DNA of 51,834 nt from Leptolyngbya sp. DLM2.Bin15 (GTDB taxonomy: Bacteria > Cyanobacteriota > Cyanobacteriia > RECH01), in contig RECH01000352.1 of the NCBI GenBank assembly GCA_007694125.1, positions 1-51,834 of the forward strand, given 5' to 3'. The notes beneath the pieces are model-generated. The model did no database searches. It saw only the letters and a program-made list of their open reading frames with translations, and was not told where the DNA came from. This document shows positions 36,321 to 43,790 of this stretch, piece by piece. The translations under genes and the position numbers were made by a program. Each line of letters starts with the position of its first letter. The stretch's first letter is position 1.

Positions 36321-37599
36321 CCGGCACCGTAAACCAAAAGGTGGCTCCTTCCCCAACCGCACTTTCGACCCCAATCGTGCCGCCATGGGCTTCCACAATT
36401 TGCTGGCAGAGGTAAAGCCCTAGACCTAAGCCAGCATTATGTTTATGCTGATTGCCGCGAAAGTAGAGATTAAAAAGATGTTCCTGCTGGTGTGGGTTGA
36501 TGCCGATGCCGTCGTCCTGCACCGTGATATGCACCTGTTCAGAGCGCTCTATCTGCCGGGTGGCGGTGATGGTTAAGGTCAAACCAGGTGGATTATGCTT
36601 CACCGCATTGGCAACCAAGTTTTGAATCACCCGCACCAGTTGCATCGGATCCGCTGTTAAGACGGGGAGGGTTTCATCGATGTGCAACTTCAACGTCGTC
36701 TGGAATTTATCTAAGAGTGGCTGTAGGTCAGCGATCGCTGCCTGGATCACCGTTGGGAGAGCGATCGCCTCTGGGTGCAGCACAATCCCCCAAACTTCCG
36801 CCGCATGGGTATCAATCAGAGAATTGATCAGCGCTAACTGTCGGCTATTGCTTTCGGCAATCCGTTCCAGTACATGACGCGCTATGTGAATGTCACCCTC
36901 TGCTTGCTCCATCAAGTGGTTGAGCACGATGGATGTGCCTAGCACCGGATTGCGCAAATCGTGGGAGACGGCATGGAGAAATACGTTGAGCTGCTGCCGT
37001 AGCTGAGCTTCTAGGGTGCGCAGTTGTTCGTTGGCATCTTGAAGGGCTGCCGTGCGTTCGTCTACCCGCTCTTCAAGCTGTTGGTTGAGGGCTTCTAAGG
37101 CCTGCTGCGCCATCATGCGATCGCTCACCTCTTGCTGCAGGTGCCGATTTTGCTCCTCAAGCTGATGCTGGAGGCGACGTAGGTTGAGGTGCATATCAAT
37201 CCGCGCTAGCACTTCTTGGAGCTGAAACGGCTTGGTGATATAGTCCACACCTCCCATCTCAAACGCCAGCACCTTATCCAGGACGTCGTCTAAGGCGCTG
37301 ATGAAGATGATCGGAATATCACGGGTGCGATCGCTTTCCTTGAGTTGGCGACACACATCATAGCCGCTCATATCCGGCATATTGATATCCAGCAAAATTA
37401 GGTCGGGAAGAATCGCCCGAATCGCCCTCAGGGCGCGATCGCCATTAATTGCCTTGCGCACCTTATAGCCAGAGTCTGTCAACATAGCCGACAATAGCCG
37501 TAGATTATCCGGCATATCGTCCACAATGAGAATGTCCGCCAGCGGCGGATCAGCTACAGGATGCATCGCCTCGTCTGGAACGTGAGCCATTCCCTTCAT
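36265..37599 (-). CDS. hybrid regulator: receiver domain plus histidine kinase
   Basis: The 444-residue protein starts with a receiver domain (about 21-140; D71 in LLDINMPD, K123 in YITKPF). A coiled coil follows (about 138-205), then a histidine kinase core with H213 in HAVSHDLRNP, the N-box NLVANAVKHN (327-336), DDGIGI (362-367) and GLGLGLYLC. The receiver-first order is that of response-regulator-linked soluble kinases common in cyanobacteria. No sensor domain or membrane segment is present, so it probably takes phosphate from an upstream partner. The gene overlaps the convergent membrane protein gene. The cognate partner is unknown; a second receiver gene lies at 42.0 kb. Confidence 0.9.
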   Translation of the reverse strand: MKGMAHVPDEAMHPVADPPLADILIVDDMPDNLRLLSAMLTDSGYKVRKAINGDRALRAIRAILPDLILLDINMPDMSGYDVCRQLKESDRTRDIPIIFISALDDVLDKVLAFEMGGVDYITKPFQLQEVLARIDMHLNLRRLQHQLEEQNRHLQQEVSDRMMAQQALEALNQQLEERVDERTAALQDANEQLRTLEAQLRQQLNVFLHAVSHDLRNPVLGTSIVLNHLMEQAEGDIHIARHVLERIAESNSRQLALINSLIDTHAAEVWGIVLHPEAIALPTVIQAAIADLQPLLDKFQTTLKLHIDETLPVLTADPMQLVRVIQNLVANAVKHNPPGLTLTITATRQIERSEQVHITVQDDGIGINPHQQEHLFNLYFRGNQHKHNAGLGLGLYLCQQIVEAHGGTIGVESAVGEGATFWFTVPVNDSSRMQDGLGPSDQPG

Positions 37600-37787
37600 A
37601 GGATCACCACAAGGATATTTCTTTATTGCCCATACCGCAGCGCAATCATGCGCTAAATGACCGCTTCTCCTTTTGATGACATCGATCCATCAAGATAGGC
37701 GGTCAGGACACATTGATCTCACGAACAGAGCTCACGAAAACCTAGAGTTGAGTGTTCAGCAGGACGATTCAGGTTCCAATGCCTATA

Positions 37788-37810
37788 AGAGGCCAGGCAA
37801 CCTGACCTCT
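37788..37810. terminator. hairpin between ndhJ and the kinase gene
   Basis: AGAGGCCAGG (37788-37797) and CCTGACCTCT (37801-37810) form a 10-bp stem with one C/A mismatch on the plus strand, which becomes a G-U pair in minus-strand RNA, and a 3-base loop. It lies 77 bases after the ndhJ stop. No T-run follows. It is probably the 3' end of the ndhCKJ transcript; the role is inferred. Confidence 0.4.
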
Positions 37811-37887
37811 AGGACAATGGGGCGACTTAGACTAGATCCATGCCGATGGGGTTGTGCCCAAGGGGATTGGATGGGGTGCAAAACGAC

Positions 37888-38412
37888 TTAATAGGCGTCT
37901 TGCAGCTCGTAGAAGTCTGGAGAAATGTAGTCTTTCCGCAGGGGCCAGCCTACCCAGTCTTCTGGCATCAAGATCCGCTTCAGGTTGGGATGCCCTTCAT
38001 AGATAATCCCATACATATCGTAGGATTCGCGCTCTTGCCAGTCGGCAGCCTTCCAAATCCAATAGACCGACGGGATACTTGGATCATGCCGGGGCAAGAA
38101 CACCTTCACCCGCACTTCCTCGGGGCGATCGGCATTGTCATAGACTTTGCACAGATGGTACATGCTCACCAAATCGCCACCGGGGCCCATGTCATAGGCA
38201 CCTTGGCATTGCAAGTAGTTGAAGCCATAGGCATAGAGGGCTGTGCAGAAGGGAATCAGCACATCGCGATCGACCTTAAGCACGGGAATACCGGAGTGAT
38301 CCGGCTCCAAACTTTCATGCTGAAAGCCGTTCTCAGTGAGCCAGCGCGATACCGCACTGGCCTCAACTAACTTAGACTCCTGCTCCTCCGCAGGGGTAGC
38401 CTCATCAACCAT
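37888..38412 (-). CDS. ndhJ: NAD(P)H-quinone oxidoreductase subunit J
   Basis: NdhJ is the 30-kDa-type (NuoC-like) peripheral subunit of NDH-1. The 174-residue protein has [20 protein letters not shown] and the family signature [20 protein letters not shown], and ends with [19 protein letters not shown]. It overlaps ndhK by eight bases at its start (ATG at 38412), so translation is coupled. The ndhC-ndhK-ndhJ order is conserved in cyanobacteria and chloroplasts. Confidence 0.96.
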   Translation of the reverse strand: MVDEATPAEEQESKLVEASAVSRWLTENGFQHESLEPDHSGIPVLKVDRDVLIPFCTALYAYGFNYLQCQGAYDMGPGGDLVSMYHLCKVYDNADRPEEVRVKVFLPRHDPSIPSVYWIWKAADWQERESYDMYGIIYEGHPNLKRILMPEDWVGWPLRKDYISPDFYELQDAY

Positions 38413-39142
38413 TGCGCTCCTCCTCCTGGGTAACTTGCTGCTGTAGGGCCGGCATCGGCATTCCGGTGGCTGCTGCCAATTCTTGAGGCGGTGCTTGCCG
38501 AGAAGCGGAACGAATATATTCCCCCGTCAAAATCTCGGGCACAACCTTCATCTTGTGCTTCACGGTGAAGTAGCGATGGGTTTGGTCAAAGCTACCCCGT
38601 TCCTGCAAGGCCTCGTTGGAGATCTTCTTGCGCAGTTTGATGATCGCATCAATGATGGCTTCGGGGCGAGGCGGACAGCCGGGAATGTAGACATCCACGG
38701 GAATCAGCTTATCGACCCCCCGCACTGCCGTGGGTGAATCAGAGCTGAACATGCCGCCGGTGATCGTGCAGGCTCCCATGGCGATCACATACTTGGGATC
38801 GGGCATTTCTTCGTAGAGCCGTACCAAGGCCGGAGCCATCTTCATGGTGACCGTACCGGCGGTGATCAACAAATCGGCCTGGCGAGGACTGGCCCGAGGG
38901 ACTAATCCAAAGCGATCGAAGTCGAAGCGAGAGCCAATCAGCGCCGCAAATTCGATAAAGCAGCAGGCCGTACCGTAGAGCATGGGCCAGAGGCTGGAAA
39001 GGCGCGCCCAGTTATGTAGATCATCCACGGTGGTGAGGATGACGTTTTCTGACAAATCCTTGGTGACTTGCGGAGCCCCAATGGGGTTCATAATCCGCTC
39101 ATCGGATGTCGTAATTGATGGGGTGCCGGAATTCATGACCAT
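38405..39142 (-). CDS. ndhK: NAD(P)H-quinone oxidoreductase subunit K
   Basis: NdhK (NuoB-like) carries the N2 iron-sulfur cluster next to the quinone site. Its ligands are visible: the double Cys of [11 protein letters not shown], Cys in [12 protein letters not shown], and Cys in PGCPPRPE. From the ATG at 39142 it has 245 residues. This start is seven bases after AGGAG; an ATG two codons later overlaps the ndhC stop as ATGA and is a second candidate. A TTG at 39163 is unlikely. The C-terminal about 30 residues are proline/glutamine rich ([15 protein letters not shown]) and poorly conserved. Confidence 0.94.
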   Translation of the reverse strand: MVMNSGTPSITTSDERIMNPIGAPQVTKDLSENVILTTVDDLHNWARLSSLWPMLYGTACCFIEFAALIGSRFDFDRFGLVPRASPRQADLLITAGTVTMKMAPALVRLYEEMPDPKYVIAMGACTITGGMFSSDSPTAVRGVDKLIPVDVYIPGCPPRPEAIIDAIIKLRKKISNEALQERGSFDQTHRYFTVKHKMKVVPEILTGEYIRSASRQAPPQELAAATGMPMPALQQQVTQEEERNG

Positions 39143-39495
39143 TCCAATGCTCCTTTTCTCCAAGCGTAGACAAGACCAATAACTAGAATTGCGATAAAAA
39201 TCAACGCTTCTATGAATGCCAGCAGCCCAAGTTGGCTAAATGCCACCGCCCAAGGATAGAGAAACACGGTTTCCACATCAAAGATGACAAAGACCAGGGC
39301 AAACATGTAGTAGCGAATATTGAACTGGATCCATGCACCCCCCACGGGCTCCATCCCGGATTCGTAGGTTGTTCGCCGTTCGACGCCCGTGCGCTTAGGG
39401 CGAACCAGTTTGGAGACGGACAGGGCAAGGACGGGCACTAGCCCACAAATAATCAGGAAGCCTAGAAGATACTCGTAGCCGCTGAGTACAAACAC
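39133..39495 (-). CDS. ndhC: NAD(P)H-quinone oxidoreductase subunit 3
   Basis: NdhC (NuoA-like) is a three-helix membrane subunit of NDH-1. The 120-residue protein begins [20 protein letters not shown] with a GTG codon at 39493-39495. The conserved matrix-side loop [20 protein letters not shown] and [13 protein letters not shown] are diagnostic. The start is set by the family N-terminus; no strong ribosome binding site is seen. It overlaps ndhK slightly. A -10 box lies about 50 bases upstream. Confidence 0.95.
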   Translation of the reverse strand: MFVLSGYEYLLGFLIICGLVPVLALSVSKLVRPKRTGVERRTTYESGMEPVGGAWIQFNIRYYMFALVFVIFDVETVFLYPWAVAFSQLGLLAFIEALIFIAILVIGLVYAWRKGALEWS

Positions 39496-39546
39496 GATGT
39501 CGCTGTAGCTGTAGGGTTTCTAGTAGCCATGTTACTTGTTTTTTAC

Positions 39547-39552
39547 ATTATA
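39547..39552 (-). promoter_or_regulatory. -10 box upstream of ndhC
   Basis: A perfect TATAAT on the minus strand would give a start near 39540 and a leader of about 45 nt before the GTG of ndhC. No matching -35 is seen at 16-18 bases, so activator dependence or a coincidence remain possible. Confidence 0.4.
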
Positions 39553-39941
39553 AGGAATCAGGCTAACGGTCGCAGAGGCAAGAAGTGTTGATTTCCATGG
39601 CTGAAATAGGCTGATAATAGCGGAGTCAGGCTGAAAATTGCTAGATTTGCGGGTGCTTCAAGACATGGTTCACCCCTGGGGAATGTTCATTGAGGAACCG
39701 GTTTGAGATGTTGCTTCTCCTAGGGCGAGGCTTAGGCAATGGGTGCATTGATGGTCTGGGGATGCATCATCGGTACAGTCCAGGTTGTTGGCTATGAGGC
39801 GACCTGAAGAGTCACGGCTCCTGAGCTCTAGCAATGGGCTTGGGGATCATCCCTGAGTGGCTTGATGAAAAATCTGGACTGAAGAATCTGGGTGCAGCAA
39901 CCTGAGTCCAAGGTTCTAGAATTATCGTGACCCGGTATCGG

Positions 39942-39998
39942 CTTCAAAGCACTGCTTCGAAAGCACTGATTCTGAAGCATTGATTCTGAAGCATTGAT
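39942..39998. repeat. four tandem 14-15 bp units before the phosphoglucomutase gene
   Basis: Two exact copies of TCTGAAGCATTGAT (39971-39984 and 39985-39998) are preceded by two degenerate units, TTCGAAAGCACTGAT (39956-39970) and CTTCAAAGCACTGC (39942-39955). The array ends 25 bases before the ATG at 40024, in the place of a leader or operator. Confidence 0.75.
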
Positions 39999-40023
39999 AG
40001 AGTACACCAAGGCAAACAGCACT

Positions 40024-41487
40024 ATGGCAGTTCATATTTCTCCAGCGTTGCTCGCGACGAAGCCCATTCAGTTTGGAACCGATGGGTGGCGAGGACTGAT
40101 CGCAGCGGATTTTACGTTTGAGCGGGTCATGCAGGTTGCGCCACGGGCAGCCCACGTTCTCAGTCAGCAGTATGGTGAAGGCACATGCCGCACTGTGGTG
40201 GTAGGGTACGATCGCCGCTTTCTTTCTGAGGAATTTGCTCAGGTGGCTGGGGAAGCTATCCAGGCGGCAGGATTTGATGTGCTGTTTTCCGAAGGCTATG
40301 CACCCACACCGGCCTTTAGCTGGGCCGCCAAGCAGCACAATGCCCTAGGCGCGATTGTGATTACGGCTAGCCACAACCCAGGGGTCTATTCTGGCTTGAA
40401 GGTGAAGGGAGCTTTTGGTGGATCGGTGCCTCCGGAGGTGACTCAGCAGATTGAAGCCATCCTGGATCAGCCTCTGCCGGCGGCAGCCCAGCCGGGAACT
40501 TGGACAACCTTTGACCCCTGGGAAAGCTACTGCACGGGTCTCCAGGCCATGGTGGATATTGCGGGCATCCAGAAGGCGATCGCTGATGGTACGCTCACCG
40601 TGTTTGCGGATGTGATGCATGGTGCGGCGGCGAGCGGTCTGGCGCGGCTGTTGGGCGATGGGATTCATGAACTGAATGGCGATCGCGACCCTCTCTTTGG
40701 CGGCGGTGCCCCCGAGCCCTTGCCGCGCTATATTCCTGACCTGTTTAAGGCGATCAAAACCCAGCGCCAGGCCGATGCCAAGGGTTTGATTACGGGCCTA
40801 GTGTTTGACGGCGACAGCGATCGCGTGGCCGCTGTTGATGGTCAGGGCAATTTCCTGAGTTCCCAGGTGCTCATTCCCGTGTTGATTGAGCATTTGGCAA
40901 CCCGGCGCGGCTTCAGCGGTGAGATTGTCAAAACCATCAGTGGGTCGAACCTAATTCCTAAGGTGGCGGCGCTCTATGGGCTATCGGTCTACGAAACCCC
41001 CATCGGCTACAAATACATTGCCGATCGCATGTTGTCGGCGGCGGTGCTGCTCGGTGGTGAAGAATCTGGCGGCATCGGCTATGGCCATCACATTCCTGAA
41101 CGGGATGCTCTGCTCTCGGCTCTCTACGTTCTTGAAGCCGTCGTCCAAGCAGGACAAGACATCAGCGACCAGCACCAGCGCCTGCAGGAGGTCACCCAGT
41201 TTAGCTCCACCTACGATCGCATTGATCTGCCCCTCGCCAGTATGGAGGTGCGATCGCGTCTCTTGCAGGCCCTAGAGGAGCAAACGCCGACGGAGATAGC
41301 TGGGCAAGCCGTTACCCGCTGCCTTGCCATCGATGGCTATAAATTTGACCTCGCTGATGAAAGCTGGTTGCTCATTCGCTTTAGCGGCACAGAGCCCGTC
41401 CTGCGTCTCTACTCAGAAGCCACCACCATGGATCGGGTCAAGGCAAACTTACACTGGGCCAAAGACTGGGCCAATGCGATCGCTTAG
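40024..41487 (+). CDS. phosphoglucomutase/phosphomannomutase family protein
   Basis: This 487-residue enzyme of the alpha-D-phosphohexomutase family should interconvert hexose 1- and 6-phosphates. All active-site motifs are present: TASHNP with phosphoserine S116, the Mg loop DGDSDR at 262-267, the sugar-binding GEESGG, and the phosphate-binding RFSGTEP near the C-terminus. The ATG at 40024 gives MAVHISPALLATKPIQFGTD; the frame continues ten codons upstream to a TTG within the repeat array, which is unlikely to be used. Substrate (glucose, mannose or glucosamine) cannot be decided from sequence. Confidence 0.9.
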   Translation: MAVHISPALLATKPIQFGTDGWRGLIAADFTFERVMQVAPRAAHVLSQQYGEGTCRTVVVGYDRRFLSEEFAQVAGEAIQAAGFDVLFSEGYAPTPAFSWAAKQHNALGAIVITASHNPGVYSGLKVKGAFGGSVPPEVTQQIEAILDQPLPAAAQPGTWTTFDPWESYCTGLQAMVDIAGIQKAIADGTLTVFADVMHGAAASGLARLLGDGIHELNGDRDPLFGGGAPEPLPRYIPDLFKAIKTQRQADAKGLITGLVFDGDSDRVAAVDGQGNFLSSQVLIPVLIEHLATRRGFSGEIVKTISGSNLIPKVAALYGLSVYETPIGYKYIADRMLSAAVLLGGEESGGIGYGHHIPERDALLSALYVLEAVVQAGQDISDQHQRLQEVTQFSSTYDRIDLPLASMEVRSRLLQALEEQTPTEIAGQAVTRCLAIDGYKFDLADESWLLIRFSGTEPVLRLYSEATTMDRVKANLHWAKDWANAIA

Positions 41488-41530
41488 TACTCTGCGGCGG
41501 AAGTTTGCTCTGGAGTAGGGCATCAACGTT

Positions 41531-41580
41531 CCCCACCATTGTTCCTTGAGCGAAACCACTGTTCCCTGAGCAAAACCATT
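41531..41580. repeat. partial repeat units and inverted arm
   Basis: CCCCACCATTGTTCC (41531-41545) is the exact reverse complement of 41602-41616 inside the next repeat. It is followed by two 20-bp variants of the repeat's opening, beginning GTTCCTTGAG (41541) and GTTCCCTGAG (41561). These look like truncated copies, so the element probably grew by stepwise duplication. Confidence 0.7.
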
Positions 41581-41888
41581 GTTCCCTGAGCGAAGTCGAA
41601 GGGAACAATGGTGGGGTTGTGGCTTTCTCCCTTCGGGAGACGTTACACGAACGACTTCGCTCAGCCAGCGAAATCCCTTCCGCTCAGCCAGCCCAGCCCC
41701 AATGAAGCCATAACACCAGACATTAACCTTCCTAGTTCCCTGAGCGAAGTCGAAGGGAACAATGGTGGGGTTGTGGCTTTCTCCCTTCGGGAGACGTTAC
41801 ACGAACGACTTCGCTCAGCCAGCGAAATCCCTTCCGCTCAGCCAGCCCAGCCCCAATGAAGCCATAACACTAAAAATTAACCTTCCTA
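41581..41888. repeat. 154-bp tandem direct repeat, two copies
   Basis: Copy 1 (41581-41734) and copy 2 (41735-41888) differ at about three positions near their right ends. Each starts with the imperfect dyad GTTCCCTGAG ... GGGAAC, has an internal hairpin TCTCCC-TTC-GGGAGA, and carries GACTTCGCTCAG, the reverse complement of the opening CTGAGCGAAGTC. It carries no HIP1 site and a plus-strand frame across it (41608-41859) merely reflects the repetition. It resembles a non-coding palindromic or MITE-like element. Confidence 0.85.
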
Positions 41889-42015
41889 GACCTTTTTGCT
41901 CTCAGCTTGGGGGTCTAGGCTGACAAATTTTTGTCATGACCGCTTATACCGCTCACGATATCTGGTGAGGGAAGTAGGGTTTGGCTTTCTTGTTTCGAGA
42001 GTCAGACGAGAGGGA

Positions 42016-42561
42016 TTACTTGAACTTTTGGCGAATAAAGGTCAAGATTTGCACCATTTGCTTCTTGAGCATGTCGATTTCGGCCTGCATCTTGGCAATT
42101 TTGTCGTTCAGCGCTTGCAGTTCTTCCGCATTGCCAGCAGCCACCGCCTGCTCCGTACCCGTTGATGGGGTGGAGGGAGCCGGCCAGTTGCGGAACTTGC
42201 TCATGGCTGATTTGATAGCTTCTACCAGCTCTCGCTGCTCGAAGGGCTTCTCAATGAACTCAAAATACTCAAACGGCTCTTGGAGTTTTTCCGTCACCTC
42301 TTCCTTGCGCCCCGACATCAGCACCAGGGGAGCCCGCAGCTCCGGCTGGGCGTGTAGTTGCTCAAAGACCTCCCAGCCACTGACGCGCGGTAGCAAGAAA
42401 TCGAGCATGATCAGGTTGGGGTGCTCTTGACGAATGAGGTTGATGCCCTCAGAACCATCCTTCGCTTCTAGCACCTGAAAATTACCCTTGGGCAACATAT
42501 CCTTGACCATGTTGCGAATAACTCGGCTATCGTCGATGACTAGAATTTTGTGACTTGCCAC
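42016..42561 (-). CDS. response regulator with C-terminal coiled coil
   Basis: The 181-residue protein has a receiver domain (about 1-120) with the acidic pair at D10-D11, phosphoacceptor D54 (LIMLDFLLP) and K105 (FIEKPF). A proline/threonine-rich linker (about 127-140) leads to a predicted coiled coil (about 145-177, EELQALNDKIAKMQAEIDML). There is no DNA-binding domain, so output is probably through protein contacts. The start is GTG at 42559-42561, six bases after GAGGAG. It could receive phosphate from the REC-kinase at 36.3-37.6 kb, but this is speculation. Confidence 0.87.
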   Translation of the reverse strand: MASHKILVIDDSRVIRNMVKDMLPKGNFQVLEAKDGSEGINLIRQEHPNLIMLDFLLPRVSGWEVFEQLHAQPELRAPLVLMSGRKEEVTEKLQEPFEYFEFIEKPFEQRELVEAIKSAMSKFRNWPAPSTPSTGTEQAVAAGNAEELQALNDKIAKMQAEIDMLKKQMVQILTFIRQKFK

Positions 42562-43117
42562 AATAGACTCCTCTAATGAGTAAAGGAAACACGCTTGTAG
42601 AACCTAGCAATATCATGTTTTGCCCTGTAAGGCTCTAATCGTACTACCGTTCATCCGCTTCCGGGGGAAACCGGTATCAGAACGCAACCAATGAAAAATT
42701 TTGAATATTGGAGGGCGGTAATAAAAAAATGGGCTGCACGGCAGGCAGAACCGATGGTGTAGGTATGAGTAATGTGGAGCTTAGGAGGGTGCTGCATCAA
42801 GGTAATGCAATATCTTCATCTCTGAACCCAAGACATGGGTCAACAGAGGAAACCCTGGGCGATCGCCGGATTTCCTGTCCGTTTTTGCTCCACTCTAGTT
42901 TAGCCTCTGCAATTGGGAATGCCTCATTCTTTTCACGGAGGTTGTTGAGATCTCATCGGTCTAAGCAACAACCTTGATCGTAGGATGGGAGGAGGCATGG
43001 GATGGAGTCGCCGCCGTTAGGGGCGATCGCTCTTGGTTGGGAATGGCACAGGCAGTGCTTCCAGACCAGGGTGGACATAACGTTGAAGATTTGAAGTTGA
43101 GGATCTGAGGAGGAGAC
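42562..43117. other. intergenic gap upstream of hisIE
   Basis: This 556-bp gap between divergent genes has two HIP1 sites. An 8-bp perfect stem, GGTTGTTG (42940-42947) with CAACAACC (42966-42973), has an 18-base loop and no T-run. Short frames here look accidental. No tRNA or known riboswitch was recognised. Confidence 0.4.
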
Positions 43118-43777
43118 ATGAGCGGTAGGTTGTCGATTAACAATGGCACAGGGGAAGCGGCGATTCCGGTGGAGCAGATTTGCTACAACGAGCAGGGGTT
43201 GGTGCCCGCCATTGTTCAAGATGTCCTGGATGGCACGGTGTTGATGATGGCTTGGATGAATGCCGAGTCGTTGACCAAAACGTTGGAGACGGGAGAAACC
43301 TGGTTTTGGAGTCGATCGCGCTCTGAGCTATGGCATAAGGGAGCAACGTCGGGGCATCTGCAAAAGGTGCAGTCTTTGCGCTATGACTGCGATAGTGATG
43401 CACTGTTAATTACCGTGGAGCAGTTGGGAGATATCGCCTGCCACACGGGGGAGCGCAGTTGCTTTCACCAAGTTAGCGGCGGCATTACTCCGCCTCCTGC
43501 CGACATGCTCTCTCAGGTGTTTGAGGTGATCTGCGATCGCCGCGACCATCCCACCCCTAGTTCCTACACCAGCCGCTTGCTAGAGGGCGGTGATAACCAA
43601 ATCCTCAAGAAAATTGGCGAGGAGTCTGCAGAGGTGGTCATGGCCTGCAAAGATGATGATCCAGAGGCGATCGCTGGAGAAGTGGCGGATTTGTTCTATC
43701 ACACCATGGTGGCGATCGCCCATCACAACGTTAGCTTGCGAGATGTATACCGTAAGCTGCAAGAGCGACGGCGCTAA
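43118..43777 (+). CDS. hisIE: bifunctional phosphoribosyl-AMP cyclohydrolase / phosphoribosyl-ATP diphosphatase
   Basis: HisIE does the second and third steps of histidine synthesis. The 219-residue protein has a HisI domain (about 15-120) with [12 protein letters not shown], the [10 protein letters not shown] segment, YDCDSDALL and the zinc-site [10 protein letters not shown] HisE helical domain follows from about 128 ([20 protein letters not shown]). A strong GAGGAGGAG-type ribosome binding site lies just before the ATG at 43118. It converges on the SH3 protein gene with only 13 bases between stops. Confidence 0.95.
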   Translation: MSGRLSINNGTGEAAIPVEQICYNEQGLVPAIVQDVLDGTVLMMAWMNAESLTKTLETGETWFWSRSRSELWHKGATSGHLQKVQSLRYDCDSDALLITVEQLGDIACHTGERSCFHQVSGGITPPPADMLSQVFEVICDRRDHPTPSSYTSRLLEGGDNQILKKIGEESAEVVMACKDDDPEAIAGEVADLFYHTMVAIAHHNVSLRDVYRKLQERRR

Positions 43778-43790
43778 TCTCTGCTGATCT

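Larger units (their letters stand above)
39496..40023. other. divergent gap between ndhC and the phosphoglucomutase gene
   Basis: This 528-bp gap has no HIP1 site and no believable gene; frames at 39828-40022 (minus) and around it are short and repeat-derived. It holds the ndhC -10 box at its left end and a tandem repeat array (39942-39998) just before the ATG at 40024. Confidence 0.5.
41488..42015. other. repeat-filled gap between two genes
   Basis: The 528-bp gap is mostly the 154-bp tandem repeat and its partial units. The last about 125 bp before the response regulator contain nothing recognised. Confidence 0.5.

Noticed and set aside
39942-39998. Possible CRISPR-like array
   Set aside because: Units are only 14-15 bp and directly adjacent with no spacers, so this is a simple tandem repeat.
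39828-40338. Two overlapping minus-strand frames upstream of and inside the phosphoglucomutase gene
   Set aside because: They translate the tandem repeat array and the antisense of a certain gene.
41608-41859. 83-codon plus-strand frame across the 154-bp repeats
   Set aside because: It is the repeat read in another frame, with the same segments occurring twice in different phases; no ribosome binding site.
42708-42977. 89-codon plus-strand frame upstream of hisIE
   Set aside because: Atypical composition, no ribosome binding site and no conserved look; likely chance.
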